NCBI GenBank assembly: GCA_937983105.1
Contig: CALKAM010000023.1
Location: 1-5,550 of the forward strand
Direction of reading: 5' to 3'
DNA: 5,550 bases
Source of the DNA: Planifilum sp021793745
GTDB lineage: Bacteria > Bacillota > Bacilli > Thermoactinomycetales > DSM-44946
Under the pieces are notes generated by a model. It did not search any database, was not told where the DNA came from, and saw nothing but the letters and a program-made list of their open reading frames with translations. Below, piece after piece: positions 1 to 5,550 of this stretch. Made by a program: the position numbers and the translations under genes. Each line of letters starts with the position of its first letter. The first letter of the stretch is position 1.

Positions 1-87
1 GATCTGTGGCGCAATGAGGAGGCGAATGCGGAGTGGCTGCAAGAGCTGGAAAGCGATCAACAGGCGTATCTCGCGAAATTAAAGTGA
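1..87 (+). CDS. csc2: C-terminal end of upstream Cas gene, probably Cas7/Csc2
   Basis: Reading from base 1, 28 codons are open and end at TGA 85-87. The peptide begins DLWRNEEANAEW and ends QQAYLAKLK, an acidic and probably helical tail. The other forward frames here are less convincing: one gives an arginine-rich peptide that stops near position 81, the other belongs to csc1. The stop overlaps the preferred GTG start of csc1 (GTGA, 84-87), the usual arrangement between co-translated cas genes. No diagnostic motif is present in so short a piece. Naming it csc2, the backbone subunit that coats the crRNA in I-D complexes, rests only on the common cas10d-csc2-csc1 order; the end of cas10d is the alternative. 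Confidence 0.55.
   Translation, partial: DLWRNEEANAEWLQELESDQQAYLAKLK
16..22 (+). promoter_or_regulatory. Possible ribosome binding site for an upstream csc1 start
   Basis: GAGGAGG lies 10 nt before an in-frame GTG at 33, inside the coding region of the upstream gene. It could drive a csc1 product 17 residues longer than the one preferred here. It may also be only the Glu-Glu codons (GAGGAG) of the upstream protein. The extra residues (ARAGKRSTGVSREIK in part) do not resemble a Csc1 N-terminus, so I favour the GTG at 84 even though no good Shine-Dalgarno precedes it. Confidence 0.3.
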
Positions 88-758
88 AACGGTTTGCGTA
101 CCGGATCCGGATCGAGCTGGAGGATTATCTGTTCTTTGCCAGCATGGAGAAGGGGAAGGTCGCCGAGACCGCTCCCCTTATCCACAATTACGCCTTGGCC
201 TATGCCTTGTCCTGGGCGATTTCCCCTTACTATCAGGAAAAGCAAGCGCCGGGATATGAGAAGCAACTTAAGCCGCTAAATGAGGAAGGGGTCTATATTT
301 TTCCCGCATCTCCACTGGAAGTGACGCACCGGCTCATGCAGTACAATACGACGTCGGAGCCCCTTTGGATGATGCGTCCGCAGAGCCTGGGTTATCCCAA
401 CTGGGGATTTATCAAATGCCTGCGGCCGGGTTCCCGTTTTGAAACCTACGCCTTGAGCCACAATCCCCTTTCGTTTCCCCCGCGCGTCCGGCTCGGGAAA
501 TGGATGAGCCAGGCACGGCTGGAGGTGGAGGAAGTCGCATTGGAGCGGGGAACGGGAAAAAGCTCCCCGATCATGGTCAATGTGCAGGATTTGCCGCGGC
601 TTCCCGCCACCTTCACCTCCATGTACAATCTTTTGCCCACCCGATTGGTGAAGGAAGCGGAATGGGGAGAAGCGGTGGAGGGATACCGGATTAAAAAGAT
701 GGAGGGGCAGCAGGTAGAGGAAGAGTTTTTGCCGGAATCCGCTTTCTGGTGGAGGTGA
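84..758 (+). CDS. csc1: Type I-D Cas5 (Csc1), crRNA 5'-handle-binding subunit
   Basis: A 224-residue RAMP-fold protein of the Cas5/Csc1 family. In I-D surveillance complexes this subunit caps the crRNA 5' handle and contacts Cas10d and the Cas7/Csc2 backbone. Family-like blocks are the N-terminal beta strand YRIRIELEDYLFFAS (6-20), LIHNYALAYAL (32-42), YIFPASP (71-77), a central GYPNWGF block (103-109) and RLGKWMSQARLEVEE (136-150). The protein ends in an aromatic ESAFWWR. I chose GTG at 84 because it puts the conserved strand close to the N-terminus and overlaps the upstream stop as GTGA, implying translational coupling. A GTG at 33 with a GAGGAGG ahead would give 241 residues. The gene ends 4 nt before cas3'. 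Length fits the family and no frame break is seen. The family call is secure; the exact start is not. Confidence 0.87.
   Translation: MKRFAYRIRIELEDYLFFASMEKGKVAETAPLIHNYALAYALSWAISPYYQEKQAPGYEKQLKPLNEEGVYIFPASPLEVTHRLMQYNTTSEPLWMMRPQSLGYPNWGFIKCLRPGSRFETYALSHNPLSFPPRVRLGKWMSQARLEVEEVALERGTGKSSPIMVNVQDLPRLPATFTSMYNLLPTRLVKEAEWGEAVEGYRIKKMEGQQVEEEFLPESAFWWR
751..758 (+). promoter_or_regulatory. Ribosome binding site of cas3'
   Basis: GGAGGTGA lies 4 nt before ATG 763 (7 nt measured from GGAGG) and overlaps the last codons and stop of csc1. It is a near-perfect match to the anti-Shine-Dalgarno complement and fixes the cas3' start. Confidence 0.7.
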
Positions 759-762
759 GGGG

Positions 763-2883
763 ATGATCCGCCTGTTGGAGGAGAGGGGGAAAACCTACGA
801 TCTGCCCTTTGTCGGGAATCTTCGCCCCTACGCCCATCAAGCGGTGCAACTCAATCTGGTGGAGCGGGCGCTCAAGGAAAACCGCCAGGTGGTCCTCTGG
901 AACCGGGCGCGGACCGGTGGAGGAAAAACCTTGGCCAATTACGGCTACCTGACCCGGGATGCCCGGGTGCGGGCCCTGGGGGTGTATCCGGTGAACGAGC
1001 TGGTGAAGGATCAGTTTCAATCTCTCCAAACGGGACTACCTCTGGGAATCTGGGATGAGATTTCCCTGTGGACAGCGGAAGAATTGCGAAAAAGCCGCTT
1101 GCCAGGAGAAACCAAGCTGGAACAGTTGCAACGGTTGTCCACCCAATATCACCGGGCAATTTTGACCAATCCGGATCACCTGGTGCTGGTGGCCCAGGAG
1201 CGCCTGTACTCTCCCCGGAAAGAAGGATATGATTCCCGCCTGGGAAAGGCGGTAGAGGTTTTTTACCGCCTCGGCGAATACGTGTTGCAGGCCTTTGATG
1301 AATTTCATCTCTACAATATCGCCCAGGTAAATGTGCTCGCCCAATGGATCGCCCTCATGGCGGCCTCCTTTCCGGAAAAGGGCATGGTTTTCCTCTTGTC
1401 GTCGGCGACGCCCCGACCGGAAGTGCTCCGTTTGATCGAAGGAACGGGCCTGCCGATTTGGAATGTGCAGGAGGAAACCCGACGATGGCTGGAAGAGGAA
1501 AAACCTTCCGTATGCGGTGAGCGGATCTTTCTAGAGCCGGCCCATCTCCACGTGGTGTCCGCTTATTTGCCGGCCTGGAACACCAGTGAGCGGATATTAA
1601 CTAATTGGGGCGATATTGAAGCGTATTTGTCGGAGTGGCCAAAAGCCAAGGGATTGATCATTCTCGATTCCATCCACGAAGCCCAGCAGCTGGCGGCGGC
1701 GCTCCGGGAAAAGGGATACGATGTGGGGGAAGTGCACGGCTTGTCCGACCGCAGCCGGAGCCGGGAGGCCCTGGCCAAGCCCATTACCGTGGCCACCGCC
1801 ACGGTGGAGGTGGGGGTGGATTTTCAGGGGGAGATCCGGAAGGATTTTCTCGTGTTCGAAGCGCGCAACGCCGGCAGTTTCATGCAGCGGTTGGGGCGGA
1901 TCGGCCGGGGAAGCCGGTCCAATCCGGAGCCGCCCCTTCACGTGTGGGCTTACGTGCCGGGACATGTGGCCAATCAAATTCAGGACCGGGGAGATACGGA
2001 GATGACCCGGGCGGAGCTGGAAGAGGTCGTCACGGGAGCGTACCGGTATTATCAGGATTTTTCCCCTTACATTGAAAAGGTGGGGGGCATGAACCTGGTA
2101 CACGGGTATTATCTCCAGAAAAAACATCATGTGGACCGGGAACAGTCCCCTGCCCTTAAGCAGATCCGAATCCTCGCCGAGCGCATGTACGGATTGGGCT
2201 TTGAGGAACAGAACCGGCGGTATCGGGAGTGGAAGCGGGAGAAATTGCTGGAGCCGGTGCTGAATTTCCGCGGGCAAAACAATTTGGAGTTTCAGCTCTA
2301 CGGATGGGATGAGGAAGAGGCGGAAACTTTTTATCCGGACCTTTGGTTTTGGGACGAAACCGCTCCCGATTTTCCTCTCAAGCGCTATGATTGCCATTTC
2401 GTTCTCCGGCGACGCCGGGTGCGGTTCGTGGATCAGGAAGCGATGAAACGGCGGGTGAAGGAGCACCTGTCCGGACCGGAACGGGAAGAGTACCTCGAAG
2501 CGCTTTCCCGGGACCGCGTGCTGGGGTATGCGGTGGCCATGGGCGTTCGGGACAAACCGGCGAAATTGGTATGGCGGCTTCCCGTCAAGGCGGGTCGATG
2601 TGCCGAACAATTGGTGCGCTTGGATCGACTGCGTCTGGAGTCGGACGATTCCGGATTGAATGAACAGCTGAATCTGTTGTTTCAGTCCATGGGTCGCACC
2701 TCCTGGATTGTGTACATTATTAAACGCTCCGTCGGCGAATTGACCGATCTCCTGCGCCTGCCGCCGATGTTCCGCCTCTATCCCGCCAAATCCCGGCAGG
2801 GTGCGGATTGGAGCATCGCCTTCAATTCCGAGGCGTTCCAACTGTGGAGTGTGTGGGAAACCGTCCGGAGCGAGGTGTTGTGA
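763..2883 (+). CDS. cas3': Type I-D Cas3' helicase (no HD nuclease domain)
   Basis: A 706-residue superfamily 2 helicase that uses ATP to unwind target DNA after the surveillance complex binds. Visible motifs are a Q-motif-like RPYAHQ (21-26), Walker A ARTGGGKT (49-56), Walker B/motif II DEFH (179-182), motif III SSAT (213-216), motif IV-like GLIILDS (297-303), motif V TATVEVGVDF (345-354) and motif VI QRLGRIGRG (375-383). The protein begins only about 20 residues before the Q motif, so there is no room for an N-terminal HD domain. The C-terminal 320 residues hold no HD-type metal cluster I can recognise. This matches I-D, where helicase and HD nuclease are split and HD belongs to Cas10d. DEFH rather than DEAH/DECH fits what I recall of the cyanobacterial-type Cas3 family. 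Residues about 516-532 are acidic and aromatic, followed by a basic RRRR (549-552). Start supported by GGAGGTGA. A single base separates it from cas4. Confidence 0.92.
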   Translation: MIRLLEERGKTYDLPFVGNLRPYAHQAVQLNLVERALKENRQVVLWNRARTGGGKTLANYGYLTRDARVRALGVYPVNELVKDQFQSLQTGLPLGIWDEISLWTAEELRKSRLPGETKLEQLQRLSTQYHRAILTNPDHLVLVAQERLYSPRKEGYDSRLGKAVEVFYRLGEYVLQAFDEFHLYNIAQVNVLAQWIALMAASFPEKGMVFLLSSATPRPEVLRLIEGTGLPIWNVQEETRRWLEEEKPSVCGERIFLEPAHLHVVSAYLPAWNTSERILTNWGDIEAYLSEWPKAKGLIILDSIHEAQQLAAALREKGYDVGEVHGLSDRSRSREALAKPITVATATVEVGVDFQGEIRKDFLVFEARNAGSFMQRLGRIGRGSRSNPEPPLHVWAYVPGHVANQIQDRGDTEMTRAELEEVVTGAYRYYQDFSPYIEKVGGMNLVHGYYLQKKHHVDREQSPALKQIRILAERMYGLGFEEQNRRYREWKREKLLEPVLNFRGQNNLEFQLYGWDEEEAETFYPDLWFWDETAPDFPLKRYDCHFVLRRRRVRFVDQEAMKRRVKEHLSGPEREEYLEALSRDRVLGYAVAMGVRDKPAKLVWRLPVKAGRCAEQLVRLDRLRLESDDSGLNEQLNLLFQSMGRTSWIVYIIKRSVGELTDLLRLPPMFRLYPAKSRQGADWSIAFNSEAFQLWSVWETVRSEVL

Positions 2884-2884
2884 C

Positions 2885-3484
2885 ATGGATGTCCTAGTGG
2901 AGGCTCATGCCATCAATGCCTATGCCTACTGTCCCCGGCGTTGTTACTACGAATATGTGGAAGGCGTGTTTTACCACAATGTGTATACCATCCACGGAAA
3001 ACTGCTCCACGAACGCGTTGACCGCTTCGGAAAGGAACAGCGGGGGGAACGGCAACTTCACCGTTCCCTCCACTTGCGATCGGAAAAGTTGGGACTTTCG
3101 GTGCGGTGTGATGTGATCGAGGAGGCGGACGGGATGATTTACCCCGTCGAATACAAGCGGGGGCGTCAGGCAGGATGGGAGAACAATCACCTGCAGCTCT
3201 GCGCTCAGGGAATGGCTTTGGAGGAGCGGATCGGAAAAGCGGTTCCCTTCGGATATCTCTTCTACTACGGGTCCTTCCGCCGGGAGAAAGTGGCGCTGGA
3301 TGAGGAACTGAGGGAACAAACCCGGCAAACCATCGAAGCCATCCGGAATCTCTACGGTCAGGAGCAGCCGCCTGCCGGAATTGATGACGGACGTCGTTGC
3401 AGTAAGTGCAGTATGGTGGACTATTGCCTGCCGCAGGAACGAGGCCGCCTGAAGGGGAGAGTGCCATGGGAACGTTTTATTTGA
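2885..3484 (+). CDS. cas4: Cas4 RecB-like exonuclease, Fe-S cluster protein
   Basis: A 199-residue PD-(D/E)XK nuclease that helps Cas1-Cas2 choose PAM-flanked prespacers, trim their ends and orient integration. All expected residues are visible: N-terminal iron-sulphur cysteine in YCPRRCYYE (C16, with C20 nearby), catalytic H42 in LLHERVD, D76 in RCDVIEE, E89 and K91 in YPVEYKRG, the Q motif HLQLCAQGMALEE (Q104), and the C-terminal trio C172, C175 and C181 in CSKCSMVDYC. It therefore looks catalytically intact. ATG 2885 is preferred over in-frame upstream starts near 2801 because GAGGTG (2872-2877) sits 7 nt ahead and the family N-terminus begins here. The last 19 nt overlap cas1, suggesting coupled synthesis. 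It is a stand-alone protein, not a Cas4-Cas1 fusion. Confidence 0.95.
   Translation: MDVLVEAHAINAYAYCPRRCYYEYVEGVFYHNVYTIHGKLLHERVDRFGKEQRGERQLHRSLHLRSEKLGLSVRCDVIEEADGMIYPVEYKRGRQAGWENNHLQLCAQGMALEERIGKAVPFGYLFYYGSFRREKVALDEELREQTRQTIEAIRNLYGQEQPPAGIDDGRRCSKCSMVDYCLPQERGRLKGRVPWERFI
3453..3459 (+). promoter_or_regulatory. Ribosome binding site of cas1, inside cas4
   Basis: AGGGGAG lies 6 nt before ATG 3466, within the final codons of cas4. It decides the cas1 start: an upstream in-frame ATG at 3406 would add 20 unrelated residues deep inside cas4 and lacks comparable support. Confidence 0.7.
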
Positions 3485-4458
3485 GTGAACCCCACTGCTT
3501 TGTCCGGAAGGAATCGGAACGTCTCAAAATTTACAAGAACCGGTCCTTGCTCAGGGAGGTACGGGTTCAGGAATATTCCCGCTTTTTCATTCACGATTCC
3601 TCCACCTTGACCACCGATGCCCTGATGCTTATGGCCGAAAAGGGAATTGATGTGGTGTATTTTTCGGGAAACCGCATGGTCGGCCGGTTTGTCGGGCCGG
3701 AAAATCGAAATGTCCGGTTAAGAATCGCCCAGGTCCAGGCTCATTTGTCGGAAGAGACGAGCTTGCGGATCGCGCGGAATCTGGTATTGGCCAAATTGAA
3801 AAACACCCGGACCAGTCTGCAGCGTTTTGCAAGGCGCAAGGAGCTGGACTTCGAGTTTGTGATCGGATCTCTGAAACAAGCGATGAAACAGGCGCTGCAG
3901 GCGAAAGACCTGGATGAATTGCGGGGTATCGAGGGGATGGCCGCCAAACGCTATTTTGAAGCGTTTCCAGCGTTAATCCGGGACAGCGGTTTTTCCTTCG
4001 ACGGTCGCAGCCGGCGCCCGGCCAAAGATCCCGTCAACGCTCTGTTGAATTACGGCTACGCTTTGTTGCGGGCGGAACTGACGGGTGCCCTCCAGGCTGC
4101 GGGTCTGGATCCATATATCGGTTTTCTCCACCGCGAGCGGTACGGCCGGGAATCCTTGGCCCTTGATGTGATGGAAGAATTCCGTTCCATCCTGGTGGAC
4201 AATCTGGTGGTTAAGGTGATCAACCAGGGAATGATTCAGCCCGATGATTTCACCTTCGATCTGGGGGAGCCGCGACTCAAAGATTCCGCCCGAAAGCGAT
4301 TTTTGCAGGCCTTTGATCGCCGCAGAAAAGACGAAGTGTTCCATCATCTGCTGCAACGAAAAATGAGTTATCGGGAAGTGTTCCACAAGCAGGCCATTCT
4401 GCTTGCCAAATTCCTCAAAGGGGAGATGGAGGATTATTATCCGTTCTTGGCCAAATGA
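3466..4458 (+). CDS. cas1: Cas1 integrase of the spacer acquisition complex
   Basis: A 330-residue Cas1, which with Cas2 forms the Cas1-Cas2 integrase that inserts prespacers at the leader-repeat junction. The N-terminal beta domain begins MGTFYLSEPHCFVRK and includes the family-typical STLTTDALMLMAEKGIDVV (46-64). The helical catalytic domain shows RGIEGMAAKRYF with catalytic E156, RPAKDPVNALLNYGYALL (184-201), DPYIGFLH with H222, and LALDVMEEFR with D234 and E237. These correspond to the Glu-His-Asp metal site of the family, so the enzyme appears active. Length is normal. ATG 3466 is chosen because AGGGGAG lies 6 nt upstream and the protein then starts at the family N-terminus. It overlaps cas4 by 19 nt. 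Its stop TGA (4456-4458) overlaps an ATG in the cas2 frame. Confidence 0.97.
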   Translation: MGTFYLSEPHCFVRKESERLKIYKNRSLLREVRVQEYSRFFIHDSSTLTTDALMLMAEKGIDVVYFSGNRMVGRFVGPENRNVRLRIAQVQAHLSEETSLRIARNLVLAKLKNTRTSLQRFARRKELDFEFVIGSLKQAMKQALQAKDLDELRGIEGMAAKRYFEAFPALIRDSGFSFDGRSRRPAKDPVNALLNYGYALLRAELTGALQAAGLDPYIGFLHRERYGRESLALDVMEEFRSILVDNLVVKVINQGMIQPDDFTFDLGEPRLKDSARKRFLQAFDRRRKDEVFHHLLQRKMSYREVFHKQAILLAKFLKGEMEDYYPFLAK

Positions 4459-4459
4459 C

Positions 4460-4468
4460 GGGGGGAAA
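4460..4468 (+). promoter_or_regulatory. Purine-rich ribosome binding site deciding the cas2 start
   Basis: GGGGGGAAA ends 7 nt before GTG 4476. It is only a partial Shine-Dalgarno match, but the alternative ATG at 4455 is preceded by pyrimidine-rich sequence (CCGTTCTTGGCC) with no such signal. This favours the GTG start. Confidence 0.45.
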
Positions 4469-4475
4469 CGGTGAC

Positions 4476-4751
4476 GTGAAACGGGTGGTTTGTTATGATG
4501 TTGTCGATGACCGCAGGAGAAATCGGATCTTCAAGTTGTTGAAGGATTACGGCCGGCGGGTGCAATATTCCGTTTTTGAAGTGGAATGTGATGAGAAAAG
4601 CTGGATCCAGCTGGAGTTTCGCCTGTCGGCTTTGTTGTCGGAGGAAGACTCCCTCTGTGTGTATACGCTGTGTCAGTCTTGCACGCATCGCACCTTTTAC
4701 AGAGGAAATTTCATCCGATGGTTGATGGAGGATCAAAATCCGATTCTGTAG
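4476..4751 (+). CDS. cas2: Cas2, structural partner of Cas1 in spacer integration
   Basis: With GTG 4476 the product is 91 residues, normal for Cas2. It is a small ferredoxin-fold protein whose dimer bridges two Cas1 dimers and holds the prespacer. It begins with the family pattern KRVVCYDVVDDRRRNRIF, with the conserved aspartate at D8 and the arginine-rich helix after it. YSVFEVE (31-37) is the usual second strand. LCVYTLCQSC (60-69) matches the common Cas2 pattern in which cysteines precede a late glycine (G77). An ATG at 4455, overlapping the cas1 stop as ATGA, would add seven residues (MTGGNGD) and is the main alternative; many pipelines would choose it. The gene follows cas1 closely and lies 9 nt before cas6. 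Confidence 0.93.
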   Translation: MKRVVCYDVVDDRRRNRIFKLLKDYGRRVQYSVFEVECDEKSWIQLEFRLSALLSEEDSLCVYTLCQSCTHRTFYRGNFIRWLMEDQNPIL

Positions 4752-4755
4752 GAGG
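4750..4755 (+). promoter_or_regulatory. Ribosome binding site of cas6
   Basis: AGGAGG overlaps the TAG stop of cas2. It lies 5 nt before ATG 4761 and directly abuts an out-of-frame ATG at 4756, which is too close to be used. It fixes the cas6 start at 4761. Confidence 0.75.
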
Positions 4756-4760
4756 ATGTT

Positions 4761-5550
4761 ATGTACCGGTTATGCTTGAAAGTGGACTTCCCCGCGCCCT
4801 TTCGGGGAAATCCGGTCGGCGTGTTGTCCCGGCGGTTTCATGCCTTTGTGTTGAAATCTCTGCAGCAGGAATCCCCCCAATTGTCCCAAGAAATCCATGA
4901 TCGAAAGGAAAGACAGGTTTTTTCCACCCATTTGCTGCTTAACAGGGGGGAAATCCGGATTAACACACCGGATCGGGAGATCGCCTCATGCCTTCAGCGG
5001 TATTTTTTGCAGGAGGCGGAGGTCAATTTATTGGATTGGCGGGGGACCGTGAGGGAACTGCACTGCCAAACCTACGATTTATCACGGATTGACGAGCGGT
5101 TTTCGGCCAATCTCACCTTGTATTTTTTGACTCCGACTACTTTCTATCAGCGGAAAAACTACTATCCGTTGCCGGAGCTAAAGCGCCTCTTTTCCAGTGC
5201 CGCCAAGGTCAGTGAGATTGTCACTGGGCAGCGAATCAATTGGGAGTCGCTTGAACCATTGATTTATCCCGTCCGGATCGAAGATCTCAACGTGAGGACG
5301 GAGCGGGTTTCTTTTGGAGAATTCAACGTTATCGGCTTCAAAGGGAAAATGGCCATGAGCCTGAAGGCCTTGCCGGAGGAGTCGCAGCGCATGATGTGGC
5401 GGCTGCTTGCTTACGGATCCCTGATGGGATTTGGATACAAAACGGCCTGGGGGTTGGGGCAAACCCTCCTCGATCCCCTGGATGATGCCCGCGCTTTTTT
5501 CCGAACACCGGGAGCTTCGGCAAAAACCCGGGAGGTGTTCGGAAACGCGC
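4761..5550 (+). CDS. cas6: Cas6 pre-crRNA endoribonuclease (3' end beyond window)
   Basis: The frame stays open from ATG 4761 to the right edge, giving at least 263 residues with no stop. Cas6 cleaves the CRISPR transcript within each repeat to make crRNAs. It begins MYRLCLKVDFPAPF, a RAMP beta strand. H46 in QEIHDRKERQVFSTHLL sits where the catalytic histidine of Cas6 proteins usually lies (known family placement; the assignment here is inferred). TPTTF (124-128) is the conserved strand of the second RAMP fold. GFKGKM (192-197) and the glycine-rich loop GSLMGFGYKTAWGLGQ (219-234) are the clearest Cas6 signatures. AGGAGG gives a strong start. At least 29 residues follow the loop, including LLDPLDDARAFFRTPG, whereas many Cas6 proteins end soon after it. 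A 7-bp inverted repeat lies near the 5' end. Its position last in the operon, after cas2, is unusual for I-D. Confidence 0.9.
   Translation, partial: MYRLCLKVDFPAPFRGNPVGVLSRRFHAFVLKSLQQESPQLSQEIHDRKERQVFSTHLLLNRGEIRINTPDREIASCLQRYFLQEAEVNLLDWRGTVRELHCQTYDLSRIDERFSANLTLYFLTPTTFYQRKNYYPLPELKRLFSSAAKVSEIVTGQRINWESLEPLIYPVRIEDLNVRTERVSFGEFNVIGFKGKMAMSLKALPEESQRMMWRLLAYGSLMGFGYKTAWGLGQTLLDPLDDARAFFRTPGASAKTREVFGNA
4788..4809 (+). repeat. Inverted repeat (hairpin) near the start of cas6
   Basis: TTCCCCG (4788-4794) and CGGGGAA (4803-4809) are perfect reverse complements around an 8-nt loop. The stem starts 27 nt after the first base of the cas6 start codon. No T-run follows (AATCCGG), so it is not an intrinsic terminator. 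It could modestly affect cas6 translation or mRNA stability, or be chance in GC-rich coding DNA. Confidence 0.35.

Larger units (their letters stand above)
1..5550 (+). other. Type I-D CRISPR-cas operon (partial)
   Basis: Seven same-strand genes, two of them cut by the window edges, are joined by spacers of 17 nt or less or by overlaps. They encode a probable Cas7 end, Cas5/Csc1, Cas3', Cas4, Cas1, Cas2 and Cas6. Csc1 plus an HD-less Cas3' points to subtype I-D. The signature gene cas10d is not visible and would be expected to the left. No repeat-spacer array lies inside the window. No intergenic stretch is long enough to hold a promoter, so transcription probably starts upstream of position 1. 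The order differs from the common cyanobacterial layout (cas3'-cas10d-csc2-csc1-cas6-cas4-cas1-cas2). Confidence 0.88.

Noticed and set aside
1793..1807. Short inverted repeat CCACCG/CGGTGG in cas3'
   Set aside because: The 6-bp stem with a 3-nt loop lies in codons for helicase motif V (ATVEV) and is explained by those codons in GC-rich DNA; no T-tract follows.
1635..2075. Second forward frame of 146 codons inside cas3'
   Set aside because: It is rich in Gly, Arg, Ala and Pro with no domain, lies wholly within the helicase core, and is explained by codon bias of the real frame.
2801..2884. Extended N-terminus for Cas4
   Set aside because: The extra 28 residues lie inside cas3' and read as out-of-frame sequence. 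The ATG at 2885 has a Shine-Dalgarno and starts at the family N-terminus.
1597..2886. Long open frame on the minus strand (429 codons) opposite cas3'
   Set aside because: It is fully antisense to a helicase with every SF2 motif intact, has no recognisable domain, and its composition (many Pro, His, Arg) is that of a shadow frame in GC-rich coding DNA.
2913..3467. Minus-strand frame of 184 codons opposite cas4
   Set aside because: Cas4 on the plus strand has its full set of catalytic and cysteine residues. The opposite frame is Arg/Pro/Ser-rich with no motif.
1..5550. CRISPR array, tRNA, transposon ends or toxin-antitoxin genes in the window
   Set aside because: Coding sequence covers nearly every base, the longest gap is 17 nt, and I saw no regularly spaced repeats or terminal inverted repeats.
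1..5550. A wholly new defence system
   Set aside because: Every gene that can be read matches a known Cas family. Novelty, if any, lies in the gene order and the unseen ends, not in the visible proteins.

Overview
The window is a piece of a CRISPR-Cas locus that I assign to subtype I-D. Everything is on the + strand and packed as one apparent operon. The subtype call rests on two genes read together: a Csc1-type Cas5 (84-758) and a Cas3' helicase with no HD nuclease domain (763-2883). In I-D systems the HD nuclease normally sits in Cas10d, which is not in this window.

Layout: the last 28 codons of an upstream gene (1-87, probably csc2/cas7); csc1/cas5; cas3'; then the adaptation genes cas4 (2885-3484), cas1 (3466-4458) and cas2 (4476-4751); and finally cas6 (4761 to beyond the right edge). 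Spacers are 4 nt (csc1-cas3'), 1 nt (cas3'-cas4), a 19-nt overlap (cas4-cas1), 17 nt (cas1-cas2, with the preferred GTG start) and 9 nt (cas2-cas6). Essentially no non-coding DNA is left, so I see no promoter, terminator, CRISPR array, RNA gene or mobile element.

How the genes work together (family knowledge): Cas6 cuts the repeat transcript into crRNAs. Csc1 (Cas5), with Csc2 (Cas7) and Cas10d, forms the crRNA-guided surveillance complex. Cas3' unwinds target DNA for cleavage by the HD domain of Cas10d. Cas4, Cas1 and Cas2 select, trim and integrate new spacers.

Organism: GC is moderately high (mid-50s percent by eye), there are clear Shine-Dalgarno sequences (AGGAGG, GGAGGTGA, AGGGGAG), GTG starts are used, and genes are tightly coupled. 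This suggests a bacterium, perhaps a moderately high-GC Bacillota such as the thermophilic Thermoactinomycetaceae or Alicyclobacillus-like groups. That is low-confidence inference. Nothing here is clearly a new system. The most notable points are the gene order (cas3' between csc1 and cas4, cas6 last), which differs from the usual cyanobacterial I-D order, and a Cas6 that continues at least 29 residues past its glycine-rich loop.
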